Positions 1 to 11,075 of a DNA stretch of 64,000 bases are shown here, one piece after another. The notes under the pieces are model-generated. The model saw nothing but the letters and a program-made list of their open reading frames with translations. It was not told the DNA's origin and did no database searches. Origin of the DNA: Emiliania huxleyi CCMP1516 (taxonomy: Eukaryota > Haptophyta > Isochrysidales > Noelaerhabdaceae); NCBI RefSeq assembly GCF_000372725.1, contig NW_005201192.1:996973-1060972 (forward strand). Reading direction: 5' to 3'. A program made the position numbers and the translations under genes. Position 1 is the first letter of the stretch, and every line of letters starts with the position of its first letter.

Positions 1-3000
1 GCAGTCGCAGTCGAAGGCGACGTGCTCGCCATCCAAGTCGACGGCCTCTCGGCGCAGTTTATGGCAGACTACTGCTGGGGCACGGGGTGGGGGTGGGCCA
101 CGATATGGCAGTGCGGGCCCGTGGAGGGGACGCTCAAGAACGGGTCGTCCGCCAGCCTGACGCTCACTGCGCGGCGCGGTGAGCGCACCCGCCACTCGCT
201 CGCATGCCACGCGCATACACCATGCTCATGCCATGCGCAACCGAGCAGGCGCCTCGGGCAGCCTCGAGCTGGGCGCGCGGGAGGTGTCGATCGTGCCGGA
301 CGTGGGCCACGTGGCGCTGCAGGTCGCGTTTGGACTCGGCGGCGCCTTTGACGGCCCTCCACCTAACTGCTGGACACACATCTGCACTCTTCCGTTCCAT
401 CGAATACGCACGCCCAGTCTTGTGTAGTAGCATCCCTCGCATTCACGGCCGGATGCTCTGCCGATGGTACACTCGCACCCTGACCCCCGTGTACTCGCAG
501 CGTAGGCCTCGGCGGGCTCAACGGCATCTTTGGCATCTTGCTCGGTCCGGTGGTGGGCGACAGGAGATTGACCCCGTTCTCTAGCGTTGCACACCACACT
601 CGAGAGACGACACACTTTCGGATCCATCCCCACTGTGCTGTGTTGCAAATTAGCCGCTGTGCTCGTAGCCGCATGCGATGCCCCGAACACACTGCACGGC
701 ACTCGCACCGCACTTCCCTCCGCACTCGCACACTCAGGTGGGCGACTTGCTCGGCACCGTGCTCACCAACGCCACGGCGGCCCTCGCCGACGCCCCCTCC
801 CGCCTGACGCTTCCCGACGTGACGGCGGAGGGCGGCCTGGTCCGGCCGACTCCGCTCACTCCGGAGGCGCTTCCGGCGGCGGCGCACTCAACCTACCTCG
901 ACACGTCCCTCCTCTCCCTCGGCTGGATCAACGCGTCCAGCGGCGTTGGAGCGGCCCCGTCCAACCTCTTCTCGGTCGACATCCGCTGCTCGCTCAACGA
1001 CTCGCGCGCCGCCGGCGCCGCGCCCGCCGACGCGCCGGGCGGCGGCGGCGGCGGCACGGAGGCGGCCCTCGCGGGCAAGGCTGCTCTGCGCCAGACAGCG
1101 GACGCCGGCTCGCCTCAGCAGCCTCCGCCCCGGCACGAGGGGTACATGGCGAGCGTCGCGCTCTCGTCGCTGCCCTTCTCCACCGCCATCGAGACGGCGC
1201 CTGCCGGCCGCTCATTGCGCCACTGCAGTCTTCAGCACCACCCTCACCCGCCGCCCGTAAGCTGCCTAGGCCCGCAAGCTCGGCCACCTCACCTACCGCC
1301 TCTCCACCGCCACGCTGCTCTCTCCCACCCTGTGGCGCGGCGGGCACTACGGCCTCGACGCCGCCCTCTCCCCCTCCGTCTCCTTTGGCCCCGCCGAGTG
1401 GGCAGGCGGCGGCCCGGCCCGCGCGACCGCATCGGGCGGACGGTTCGCCGTCGACCTCACCGCCGCCCTCACCTCGGCCGGCGGAGCGGGCCTGAGCTCC
1501 ACCCTCGTCGCGCACGCCTCCACCGTCGGCGGCGTCGCTTCGCGCGACGTGAGCGGCGAGTGGCGCGCGCGGTGGGCGGGCGTCTCGCGCGCTTCGGCGC
1601 AGCTCGGCGCGTGCGAGCCGTCGGAGGCGCGCGTCGCCGCGCTGGGCGACGGCGCCATCAGCGGCGAGGCTAGCTCGCCGCTGCTGCAGCTCTGGTGGCG
1701 GCCCGCGTCGGAGGTCGAGCTGCTCGCCTGCGAGGCGGCGGTCCTGTGCTCGCTCACGGGCCTGCCCGCGGCGGGCCCCGCCCCGTCCGCTCTCTCCTCC
1801 CTGGCGGCGCTCGACACGCTGCGGAGCGCCGCAGTCGCCGTGTCGGACGAGGCGGCGGCGCCCCTCACCGCGTGCGCCGCTGCTGCCGTCGCAAAGGGGG
1901 GGTCGCAGAGGCCGTCCGCCGCGCTCCGGTGCGCCGCCGCGGCGCTGCGGTCGCCGCTCGACGCCGCAGAGCCAAAGGCGGACCGTTCTCTGTCGGACTT
2001 GATGCTCGGAGACGCGCACGGTCTGTACGCCTCTGGCCGCGCCGCCGCGGCAGAGGCGACCGAGCACGGCGCGGCGGCGTTGGCGGCGATCGCCGCCGCG
2101 GACTGCTTGGGCGGCGGCACGCCCGGCGTCTCCCTGCGCGAGGGCGCCGGCGCCGGGGCCGACAACTTGCGCGCCATCGCCTCCCACCTCGCGCCGCTCG
2201 GCCGGTGCGCGCTCGGCGCTGCCCGCGGGCCGCTTGACGACCTCGGCGCCGCGCTCGACTCCCTCTCGGGCGGCACCCCCGCCGCCGCCCTGGCGCGCGA
2301 GGCGCTGCTCCGCCCGTCGGACGAGCTCGCTTGCCTCGTCCACCAGCCGCCCGACGCGCCCGCCTCCTTTGCCGCGTCGCTCGATTGCGCCCTCGCCGCC
2401 TCAGGCGAGCGCTGCCACACCCCCCTTCCCCCCCCCCCCCCTGCCCCACCCGCCCGCCCGCCCGCCAAGTCGCCTCGCTGCCCTCCCTCTCCCACCTGCC
2501 CCCGCCCCCTCCTCACTCACCTCCCCACCCCCCCTTGCCTGCCCCCCTTGCAGGCGGCCTGCTCGGCGCGCTGATGCCCGCGATGCGCAACCTCGCCGGC
2601 TCCGGCTGGGTGTCGTGGGCGAGTGCCATCACGCTGCCCGGCCTGCTGGAGGCGGCCCTGCCGGCCGAGGCAGTGGCCGAGCTCGACGCCGGGATCGTCG
2701 CGCTCAGCCGCGCGTACGGCTGCGCCGCCAAGCTAGCCGCTGGCGAGGCGAGGACTCCTCCGAGATGCGAGATGCGAGATGCGCCCGAGATGCGCCCGAG
2801 ATCTTGGTCGGGCTCGCTGCGGGAGGGTAGAGCCGAGCCGGCCGAGGGCCGAGCTCGGAGGACGCGTCCGTCACACGTCCACGACCCGTCCTCGCAGGGG
2901 ACGCCCACCGAGACGGCCGAGTGCGCGCTGGCGGCGGTCGAGGGCCGCCTGTCGACTTGGGCGCCGCCGCTGCTCGAGGCGTTCCTCGCCGGCTTCCCCC

Positions 3001-4190
3001 TCGACGGCATCGCCGACAAGCTCTACGCCGACGTGTCCGCCGCCGCCGCCGCCACGCCCGCCGCCGCCGCCGCGCTGCGCTGCGCCTCCAAAGGCCTGAA
3101 GCGCGAGGCGACGGCGGGCAGCACGCTCGAGTGCGCCGCAAAGGCGGTCGGACCGCCGCTGGACGCCCAGCTCCCCACCACGGCCGACGCGCTCTCGCTG
3201 CTCCTGCCGGCCGGCTCGCTCGGCCCGCTCGCGGCGCTGCTCGGCGGCAAGCAGCCGCCGACGCTGCAGGCGCTGCTGCGGGCGGTGAGCGGCGTGCTGG
3301 CGCAGCGGCCCGCAATCAGCGTGCAGAGTTCGCTCGACGGGCTCCTCTCCTCGTCCGGCGGCTACGCGCACAGCAGCACGGGCCTGCTCGCCGTCTCGGC
3401 CCTCTCCCAGGCCGCGTGGGCGACCGTCGCAAACATCTCCATCGAGACTGCGGCCGGCCCGGGCGGCAAGGAGTGGCCCCTCTCCCAGCTGCTTGCCCGC
3501 GCCTCAGAGGCCGTCGCTGGCGGGGCGACGCTGACTGCGCGCGCGACGGGCGCCGACTGGCGCGCCGAGGCGCACGCCGCGCAACGTGAGGCGGGCTTCT
3601 CCTTCTCGCCGCCCGCCGACGTCAAGCTCGAGCCGGACTGGTGGCCGTTTCGGCTCGGCGCGACGTCGGGCGAGCAGGGCGTCGCCGTGAGCTTCGGCTG
3701 GCGGCCGCGCGCGGCGGAGCTGCTCGATCTCCTCCCCGTCCTCCCCGCCGCCGTCGCCGCCGCCCCCTTTACGCTCCGCCGCGCCATCGCGTCGGGGGAG
3801 GCTGGCGCCCTCGTCGCGTCGGCGGACGTGGACGTGGACGGCGGCTGGCTGCTCAATCTTCTAGCCTACTTGTTCAAGGGGTGGCCGCCTCCCCCGGCGC
3901 CACCGGCGGCGCCGCCCTCCCCGCCGCTCCCTCCCCCTCCCCCTCCACCACCTCCGCCGCCTCCTCCGCCGCTTCCGCCGGCGCCGTCCCCGTTCCCGCC
4001 CGGCGCGGTCTATGTCTTCCACGGCGCGCCCTCGTCGCTGTCGGACGGCAGCGGCAGCGCAGAACACTCTGGCGGCTCGAGCGCAACGCTGCTCGGCGCC
4101 GGCCTGGCGATGGGCGCCGTCGGCGGCATCGGATTTGGCGTCGCGCGCAGGCTGCGCGCGCCGGTGGCGGGAGGAGTCCAGCTTATTTGA
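1..4190 (+). CDS. BPI/LBP-like N-terminal domain, proline-rich, single-pass membrane protein (5' partial)
   Basis: The reading frame is already open at the window edge and ends at the TGA-equivalent stop near 4188. The first exons read like the N-terminal barrel of the BPI/LBP/CETP lipid-binding family: a W-rich strand with two Cys (ADYCWG...WQCG), then VSIVPDVGHVALQ, LNGIFGILLGP, VGDLLGTVLTNA and YLDTSLLSLGWI, matching the usual order of strand, long helix and strand. The middle (about 1550-3500) holds alanine-rich helical pairs with regularly spaced Cys. The C terminus has a proline tract (3885-3990) and one membrane segment (LLGAGLAMGAVGGIGFGV) with a short basic tail, so the bulk should be extracellular or lumenal. 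Frame changes need introns near 190-260, 322-506, 554-735, 1200-1275, 2416-2551 and 2746-2897; the last two fit GC donors with phase preserved. The BPI assignment is by pattern only; the gene itself is well supported. Confidence 0.5.
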
Positions 4191-5158
4191 GAGACCTATC
4201 CGCCGCCGGCAGGTTCACGGGGCGGAAGGAATGGGAGCGGGTTGGGATTGACAGCCTGTGGACTATGGGAACGCGTGGGCCCGCACTGCCCTCGCTGCGC
4301 CGATGGGACTGATCTCTGTGTCGATATGGGTGGGTGCACTCTCTTGGCGACCCCTGGGGCATGGCGCGCATGTGGAGAGTTACACACACACACACAACTG
4401 CCTGTGAGGTACGCACATGCAGCGTTGTCGATGTCGGTGCTGATAACCTGAGGATATATTGAGTACTGTTACTGACTGTCGGTTTCACGCTTTCGTCGCC
4501 CAGAGCGGCCGTGCCGACAGCGCACGGCCGCTCTCGGCTCTGCCTCAGTGGCGTGCGGCTTGGGCCAACTGGAGGTCGCTCTCCGACCTCGCTCGCCGAG
4601 CTCACAACCCGGCGCGAGCCGCATTGAGTGGAAGTTCGACTTCAGCTGCCGCGAGTGGATGGACTGCCTTGTCGAGTGCAAGCAGTTGGGCTCCGCCGGG
4701 AGAGCACGTGGTGCAACATGTTCTCTGGGCGCCAGCAGACGCGAGCGCGCGAGCGCGTGTTGAACCGGACGCTCCAGAGCAACACTCAAGATACACTCGA
4801 AGGGGGTACACGTTTTCTTTTCGGGTTTCGTGGGTTCCTAGTGCACTTGGAACCGACGAAACCGAAGACGGTTGGCCCCGGGGTGGTTTCACTGCGTACT
4901 AACACAACGGTATATACAGCACCGAGCGCGTTTGCTTGGGCGCGCACGTGTTGTATGCTCGGGCGGTGCACGTCATCATCAATGATCAAGCTGAGCTGAC
5001 CTGTGCGTGTGGCGTGGTGGGCCGCGGCGCTTGTGCGTTGTGGAGCAACATACGTGATGTGACGTTACGTGTCACAACACATCAGCGCACACGCACGAGG
5101 GAACCTCTTAGCAGCAGCAAAAGCCCCCCACCCGCCACCCGTGGACCCAAACTGCGCG
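4191..5158. other. Intergenic, no gene recognised
   Basis: Short overlapping open frames on both strands show no recognisable motif and no consistent codon bias. A short CA run lies at 4384-4398 and an imperfect repeat of CGGCCGTGCCGACAGCGCA type near 4505-4530. It probably holds the 3' ends of the two convergent genes. Confidence 0.5.
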
Positions 5159-5977
5159 TCAAAGCCATTGGAACAGCCGCCACCGTGCCGAGCGTGGGGG
5201 CAGCGGCGGCGGCGGCGGCGGCGGCGGGACCAACAGCTTGAACGTCTCGCCCAGCTCCGTTGCGGAGTGCGCGTTCATCTTCGAGGACGGGTTCAGCACG
5301 TGCGGCTGCTGTGCGCTGCCTGAGATGTAGCAGAAGTCGAGTAGCCCCTCAACGGGCGGGCATCCGGCAGGAAGGTCCTTAGCGGCCTGCGGGTCGTTGC
5401 CGGAGCGCATGGTGCAGATGAGCAGCGAGCCGCCCGGCGCCACCATCGTGCGGCACAGCTCCACCTCGTCGTACTTGACGACCCCGTCGGCGAGGCGCGG
5501 GCCGCTAGGCTTGACAAAGAGGACGACCAACGGGTACGTGTGTTCCGGCTCGGCAGAGACGAACCGCTCCGCTGGGATCCCAGAGCGGGTCGCCACACCG
5601 TCGATGACAGCCTGGAACTTGGAAGCCGTCGTGCCGCTCTGCACGTGGTAGGCGCCGGTGTGCGGGTTGGTGGTCGCCGCCTGCCCCAGCTCCTTTTGCT
5701 TGATCTCCAGCTCGAGCTTCTCCAGCTCTTCCCGCATCGCCTCGTTGCGCTCGAACTCGATCACAACCTCGTTTGCGCGCTTGAGCACATCCGCCTCCCT
5801 CAGCTCAACCTGCTTCAGCTGGTTGGCGAGCTCGACCTCACGCATCGCGAGGCTCGCTAGGCGAGAGGAGAGCTTCTCCTTGCGTGAGATGAGGATGGCC
5901 TCCTTTCGGTCAATGGCCGCGAGCTTGTCGCTGAGCGTCTGCTCTCCTGCATCGAGAGCCCGCTCTCGGGCCTCATG
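5159..5977 (-). CDS. Coiled-coil protein with unknown C-terminal alpha/beta domain (3' exon)
   Basis: The exon opens at an acceptor (TTTGCCAG) and reads HEARERALDAGEQTLSDKL, then about 100 residues of heptad-rich coiled coil (ANQLKQVELREADVLKRA, EELEKLELEIKQKELGQ). About 130 residues follow that look globular (YPLVVLFVKPSGPRLADG, ELCRTMVAPGGSLLICTMR, GLLDFCYISGS), ending in a proline run. I do not recognise the C-terminal domain. The first exon is not in this block; the charged helical exon at 7148-7627 on the same strand may belong to the same gene, with repeats in the intron between. Coding status is well supported by the long coherent frame; function is unknown. Confidence 0.7.
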   Translation of the reverse strand, partial: HEARERALDAGEQTLSDKLAAIDRKEAILISRKEKLSSRLASLAMREVELANQLKQVELREADVLKRANEVVIEFERNEAMREELEKLELEIKQKELGQAATTNPHTGAYHVQSGTTASKFQAVIDGVATRSGIPAERFVSAEPEHTYPLVVLFVKPSGPRLADGVVKYDEVELCRTMVAPGGSLLICTMRSGNDPQAAKDLPAGCPPVEGLLDFCYISGSAQQPHVLNPSSKMNAHSATELGETFKLLVPPPPPPPPLPPRSARWRLFQWL

Positions 5978-6149
5978 CTGGCAAACCGTACTACTGAGTA
6001 AGCCCTGCTTGCCCCCCCCCCCCCCCCCGCCCGCCCTCTGTTGACCCCCCCTGCCCCTCTCCCCCCCCCCCCTGGCCGCGGCGCCGCTTGAGATAGACCA
6101 TGTAACCCCTGCCTACTCTCGCAGGTGCGAGGGGAACTGAAATAAGACA

Positions 6150-6478
6150 ATGGGCTTGCCCATCCCGGAGTGGTTCGACCCCACACAAACCCGGAGGGGT
6201 GATGGGATGCTGTCGCGGCGGTCTCAGGCCCAGTGAGGTAGTGCGCCAGACTATCCCAGATCCTGCTGAACAAGAAGCTCCTCTTGTAGCTCGATCGGTC
6301 ACACCGCCATCGCCGTCGGGGAGAGGGGGGACGACACTGCTTCGGCAGCGTGCACCTCGATCCTGTACCGTGTTTGTTATGACCCCCCCCAATGAACACA
6401 CCAGTGAGGGTGGGCGAGACGATCGAGGGGTCCCGTACCACGCGGAACCGACCCTATCCAGTGCTCAAGTGCTCAAGT
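6150..6478 (+). repeat. Dispersed repeat A, copy 1 (~325 bp)
   Basis: Starts at ATGGGCTTGCCCATCCCGG and ends at GTGCTCAAGTGCTCAAG. The reverse complement recurs nearly intact twice at 12885-13535 and partly at 14402. It contains GGTTCGACCCC, a match to the pol III B-box consensus, and, ~50 bp further on, GGCCCAGTGAGGTAGTGCG, which resembles a tRNA D-arm/A-box. The boxes are in the wrong order for an ordinary tRNA promoter, so SINE status is only a suggestion. The repeat probably sits in an intron of the coiled-coil gene. Confidence 0.8.
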
Positions 6479-7147
6479 AAGCCGACAGAGGAAGGGGGCT
6501 CCGAAAGGCCGCGCATGCCCTCGCATGCCGGGCGAATAGGCAGGTCACAGACCTCCCCCTTCCCGATGAACGTGGTTCATGATGGGTGTTCTGTTCATAA
6601 CGCTACTTCCTTGTACTTGTAACCACGATCGATGCGAGGACGCAAGTCCACCAACCTCGGCCATTCCATCGGCCAGACCGCTCGCTTAAGGCTGATCGGC
6701 TAGACGAGCGGTCTACCCCCGACGGGGCGGTCTGGATCACGGGGGATGACATCCTGCCTCCCGGCACGCCGGGAGGAGGTGGGTGCTCTGCCGCCGGACC
6801 CCCCCCCTCCATCACCCTCGCCCAGGGATCTACAATGCTGTCTTAAGGTCCGACAGGTTCGGCACCGGGCACCGCCTCGGTATAGAAAATGCGCCTGCGG
6901 GCGGACCCTTACAGATCACAGATCACAGTTGTACTAAACAGAGCTTGGCAACCTTGGTTTCACGACCGTGAAATCAAGTACGTATCGCAAGAACGTGGGC
7001 GGAAATGCCCCCAGCCCACACGCCCTTGCTGACGACACGCTAGCGACCCTCGCGTACGTGCGCCTCAGCTCAACCACGGACGTACTTCGACACTACGTAC
7101 GTACTGTCAAAACAGGGACGTACATACATGCAAGTACGACCTTATCC
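6479..7147. other. No gene recognised; probable intron or intergenic
   Basis: Contains an imperfect inverted motif around 6665-6720 (GACCGCTCG ... CGAGCGGTC) and several ACGTAC runs at 7040-7130. No coding exon is convincing. Confidence 0.4.
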
Positions 7148-7627
7148 TCAAATTTTCTCTTCGGCTCGCTCCGCTCGCTTCGGTGCGCAAGAGCCGGGCC
7201 TCGCACGCCGGACGCCGGCGGCTCCTGGCCCTAATCCTGGCCCTAATCTACGCAGAGAAACGGCCGCCCTCGGCCCAAACGTATCCTGGCCGTTCACCAG
7301 CGGCGCGTTCTCGTCCGCGACCTCCTCGGTCATGCCTTCGGTGTCGCAGTGGTCGGTCGTGGTCCCACCGTCGGTCGTCATGCCAAGCGCGACGCGCTCC
7401 TTGTGAGCCGCGAGCCACGCTGCGATTGATGCGTCCGCGCGCTCATTCGCTTCGTCCAGACGCTTGTTGAAGTCTGCCGCCACCTTCTGCCACTGCCGCT
7501 GCCGATGCGCCCGCAGCCGCTGCACAGTCTCGTCAGCCAGCAGCGTCTTCGACTGGCGGTCCTCAATCATGGCCGCCTGCATCCGCAAGAACCAAGCAGA
7601 CGCTCGAGGGCCAGACATGGTTGGCAA
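7148..7627 (-). CDS. Charged helical hypothetical exon
   Basis: The frame begins MPTMSGPRASAWFLRMQAA and has a long amphipathic, Arg/Gln/Glu-rich helix (DETVQRLRAHRQRQWQKVAA, RLDEANERADASIAAWLAA) followed by an acidic, Thr-rich linker (MTTDGGTTTDHCDTEGM). The last part (after LVNGQDTF, ~7270) turns into Arg/Pro/Gly low complexity and is probably intron. It may be the 5' exon of the coiled-coil gene ending at 5159, since strand and composition agree, but no joining evidence is visible. No family recognised. Confidence 0.45.
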   Translation of the reverse strand: MPTMSGPRASAWFLRMQAAMIEDRQSKTLLADETVQRLRAHRQRQWQKVAADFNKRLDEANERADASIAAWLAAHKERVALGMTTDGGTTTDHCDTEGMTEEVADENAPLVNGQDTFGPRAAVSLRRLGPGLGPGAAGVRRARPGSCAPKRAERAEEKI

Positions 7628-7861
7628 ACTGCGTCGCTCGAAGACACGGTCGTGATTGTACGGTCTTGCGAAAAAGAATTTTACACGGGCCGTGCGAAAA
7701 AGAAATTAGTCCCCCTTGGAGCACTTGTTCAGATGTACACAAAAAGGGCCCCCCGGGGGGACCCCCCCCACCCACCCACGTGGAGCTGGAGTGGCCCCCC
7801 CCCCCCCCCCCCACCCACGAATGACTGGTCCTGGTGGTGCAACTGGGAGTCTTCTGCGCAG

Positions 7862-8975
7862 TATCCCCCAGATTCTTTCAACTGTGAGTGGCCGAATGTC
7901 TGCGACGATCAAATAGCCAGCGGCCGGTGGTTACGTCAGACAGGCAACACGCCGTGCTCGCCATATTGGCAGCACAAGCAGTGCCAACTGACGGGGCCAC
8001 ATGGGGACCACACAAGCGTCAACGGTTTCTTCATCTACCCGCAGAGCGACACCCAGGACCAGACAAGGCACTCGCAGGAGTGCCGCGTTCTCGCTCACTG
8101 GCCAGGCCTCTCTCTCCTTCTTCTATCACATGTTTGGCGCCGAGATGGGGTCTCTCTCGCTCATGGCGTACGACGGCAGCGAGTGGTCGCCGCTGTGGAG
8201 CAGGAGCGGCGACCAGGGAGTCGAGTGGCGCAACGCTGTTGTCCTTATCCCCGACACGACAACTAGGCTTCGCTTCGACGGACTGGTCTCTGGCGAGTAT
8301 TCGGACATGGCGCTGGACGACATATCGTTTACGCCCCTGGCTAGCCCGTGGCCCCCTCCTTCGAATCCGCCTCTACCACCGATGCCCCCAATGCTGCCCG
8401 CTCCACCATCGCCCCCACCCCCGCCTTCGCCTGCGCCCTCGCCGCCGTACACCTGCGTTGACGCAGAGAGCACCGGAATCATGTTCAGCAACGGGAACGA
8501 AGCCAGCTGCTCCTGGCTCAGCGACAACGGCTATTGTGGTTCCGTCCTCACTCAGGGTTCTGTCGCGGGTGGGCCCACCGTCGCCATCATGGACGTGTGC
8601 ACGCTCACTTGCGGTGGCTGTCCGCCGTCGCCACCGCCACTGCCGTCGCCACCGCCACCGCCACCGCCACCACCACCACCGCCACTACCGCCACCACCGT
8701 CGCCGCCACCGCCGCCACCGCCACCGCCACCGCCGCTGCCGCCGCCGCCTCCGCCACCACCGCCACCACCGCCACCACCGCCGCTGCCGCCGCCGCCGCC
8801 ACCGCTGCCGCCACCACCATTAGCACCACCAAAACCGTCGCCCTCTTTATATGTCATTCCGATCGTAGCTACAGCCAGTGGCGTTGCTCTCACGTCTCTC
8901 GGGTGTGCCGCCATCTGGTGCATCTGGGGTCGCAAACGCGGCAAGCGCAGTACCGGCGCCCAGTTACGGAGCTGA
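7862..8975 (+). CDS. MAM domain + ShKT-like domain + Pro-rich stalk, type I membrane protein
   Basis: The first block (SFNCEWPNVCDD ... TGPHGDHTSVNGFFIYPQ) and the second (ASLSFFYHMFGAEMGSLSL, VEWRNAVVLIP, RLRFDGLVSG, DMALDDISF) together reproduce the MAM domain: the Cys pair, the GP..DHT motif, the SFxYHM core strand and the ALDDI end. A ~45-residue Cys-rich module follows (CVDAES ... CSWLSDNGYCG ... MDVCTLTCGGC) with ShKT-like Cys spacing, then more than 70 prolines, one membrane helix (IPIVATASGVALTSLGCAA) and a basic tail. This fits a cell-surface adhesion or receptor-like protein. The two MAM halves are in different frames, so a very short intron or a frameshift lies near 8065-8085. The signal-peptide exon lies upstream and was not identified. 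Confidence 0.8.
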
Positions 8976-9497
8976 GCGCATGAGGGACTTGACGTGTTTG
9001 TTGCGTTTGCTTGCATGCATGCATTCATGTGAGATCTATCTAACTATGAGGTGAGGAGGAAGGTGAAGAACAGCCTGGCTCGGACTGGACACCAGCGCGA
9101 ATGATTATTCAAAGAAATCTGATGTGAATTCGGACGGACGGAAAAACACCCCCCTTTTATGCCTGACCCTAGCCAAGGATACACAGTCCCTCGTGTCGCG
9201 CGTGTAAGTCCCGGTTGCCGTGCGCGCCAGCGCGTGTGGCCGCGTACCTTAGCTAAGACGATACGCGCACAGTCAGACCAACGACTGGGACACCAACGCG
9301 GTATGGGTGGCGCCTGTGTGTGACCAGCCCCAACCCCGACAAGCGTTGGCCCAGGCCCCAATTTTATCGAATTTATTTCAAAATCTGCAGGCGCGGAGCG
9401 CCTGCGAAAATTTTGAAGAAATTTGCAGTCGGGCCTGATTTTCATCAAGATCTTTCAAATTTGCGGTGTGGAGTTTTGGGGGGTCGGGGTGGGTGGC
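8976..9497. other. Intergenic with a small dispersed repeat
   Basis: The stretch 9128-9177 is the reverse complement of 14130-14172 (shared GGTGTTTTTCCGTCCGTCC and adjacent GGGTCAGG). No coding exon seen. Confidence 0.5.
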
Positions 9498-9566
9498 TAG
9501 GGTTAGGGTTATTCGGGGTTAGAGGGTTAGGGTTAGGGTTAGGGTTAGGGTTAGGGTCAGGGTTAG
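9498..9566 (+). repeat. Interstitial TTAGGG telomere-type tract
   Basis: About nine TTAGGG units, some degenerate (TTCGGGG, TCAGGG), with a cleaner run at 9524-9560. It is G-rich on the plus strand. Unique-looking sequence and genes lie on both sides, so it is internal rather than a chromosome end in this assembly. Confidence 0.9.
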
Positions 9567-9861
9567 TCTTGTTGTGTCTGTATATGCCAGCGTTGCAGGG
9601 TTCTGCGCTGGGTTCTGGCCCCAGCGCCTCTCTCTTGGTAACTGTGCGGAAAAAGTGTGTGTGTGTGTGGGGGGGGGGGCATGGTCCTGTGACCGCCCAA
9701 GACGAGCCCACCCATGTACCCCCAAGCAGGTCTGCCAGCAGCGAGCGAGCAGGCGCGAGGCGGGGGGGTATGGTCGGTTGATCTGGGCTGGCGGACGCTA
9801 CCATACCTTGTACCCTCCAGCAAAAAGTCAGAACCCAGGGTTCGGTTCCGAGCGCGCCGGG

Positions 9862-9920
9862 GGTGCGACCGCACAACACTGGGCACGGGACTGCGCGCAC
9901 TGGCGCTGAACAAATTTAGT
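9862..9920 (-). repeat. Dispersed repeat D, diverged copy
   Basis: Reads CGCCAGTGCGCGCAGTCCCG on the minus strand, continuing CCCAGTGTTGTGCGG. The same block occurs at 59548-59708 (twice) and 61610-61672. Here it lies just downstream of the reductase gene stop. Confidence 0.75.
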
Positions 9921-9978
9921 CAGACCCGGCTTTCCCGGCAGCCTGGACGACGCATTGCGGTGCGTGTGCCACCAGCGC

Positions 9979-11075
9979 TCACCACCATCGTTCGGCGTGC
10001 ACTTGCCCGACGCCCATCCGCCGCAGCGTGGCGCAGATCTCATCGGTCATGCGCGGCGGTCCGCAGACATACGCGCACACGCCCTCCGCGCACGCCTCGC
10101 TCGCGGTGCCCGGCTCGCGCGCCACGCTCTCAGCCATCCACGGGACCGCGCTGCCCTCGCGCACCTGTGGAGGGCGGCGGGCGGCGGCGGTGGGCACGTC
10201 GGCGGCTGCGGACCCGCCCGCCCACCCCGCGGCGCGAGCCTCGTTTGGCTCGCACCCCAGCCAGCGCAGCGCCTCCTCGAGCGCCGCATCACCGATGCGC
10301 CCGTCTAGGCGGCCGGCTCCGGGGAGGGGAGGAGCGGCGGCGGAGGACGGCTCGCGCGTCGCGCCGAGCCTGCGGGGAGGCGAGGGGCCGGGCGCAGCCG
10401 AGCTCAAAGCGAGAGCGGGTCGAGACCTCGCGAGGCGCGGCTTGCTTTTTCCTGAAGCGTGTATGGCCCGGAAGGCGCTGCGCCAGGCGCGAGAGCTGCG
10501 CTGTGAAGAGAAGCTCGTCGTGCCGCTGCGCCGTGTACAGCAGTGCGGCGCGGCGCGGCGGAGCCCGGTCGCAGTGGGCTCGCAGCATGCTGTAAAGGGG
10601 GTTGATCCCGACGCCGCCAGCCACGTAGAGAGCTGCGGGCGTGTCTCGCAGTACAAAGCTGCCGCCGACCCGCAGCGCGACGCGGTCCCCCGCCCTCGCG
10701 TCGCGAGTGCACCAGGCCGCCGGCGGGTGCGCCGACGCCTTGACCGCAAGGCTCAGCCGCGGCAGCTCCGCCGGGAGCGAGGTGATGGAGTAGCCGCCGA
10801 CCTGAGCCGTGCGCGCGCGATGAGCGGGTGGGGCGGGCCATGAGTATGGCCATCGCGCGTGGCGCCTGGTCGATAGCAGGGATGTACAAGTCCACCCACT
10901 GGCCCGGTTCAAAGGTGAGTGACGACTCGAGCTCGAGCTCCAGGGCAGAAGTGGACGGCGAGAGCGGCGAGACCTCCGCGATCGTGGCCCACGTCTCGGG
11001 AGCCGCGTTCGCGTGCGTGGAGAGTCTCCGACGGACGGGGAAAGTCAGCCGCGACAGCCGTCGCAGCATGTGCAT
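9979..11075 (-). CDS. OXNAD1-like flavoprotein / ferredoxin-NADP reductase family oxidoreductase
   Basis: Three exons (11075-10866, 10801-10446, 10369-9979) join without frame error to 318 residues. The protein starts MHMLRRLSRLTFPVRRRLS, a likely mitochondrial presequence. It has the FAD-binding strand ...FEPGQWVDLYIPAIDQ, then VGGYSITSLP at the RxYS-like position, GGVGINPLYSML for the nucleotide loop, CGPPRMTDEICATLRRMGV for the C-terminal lobe and a terminal aromatic pair (ERWW), all characteristic of OXNAD1-type proteins. Intron 1 (64 nt) runs GC...AG and intron 2 (76 nt) starts GCAAG, so both donors are GC. Expected role is NAD(P)H-dependent electron transfer; substrate unknown. Low-complexity residues between the second and third exons make the exact intron 2 donor less certain. 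Confidence 0.9.

Noticed and set aside
994..2343. Long minus-strand frame opposite the BPI-like gene
   Set aside because: Arg/Gly/Ala-rich shadow of high-GC coding sequence on the plus strand, without motifs.
6150..6300. A functional tRNA gene in repeat A
   Set aside because: B-box-like and D-arm-like segments are present, but the order is wrong and no full cloverleaf with anticodon arm can be folded by eye.
8552..9028. Gly-rich and Ala/Val-rich frames opposite the polyproline stalk
   Set aside because: Antisense and shifted readings of CCGCCACCG repeats.
9498..9566. Scaffold end / true telomere
   Set aside because: Genes and unique sequence continue on both sides; treated as interstitial.
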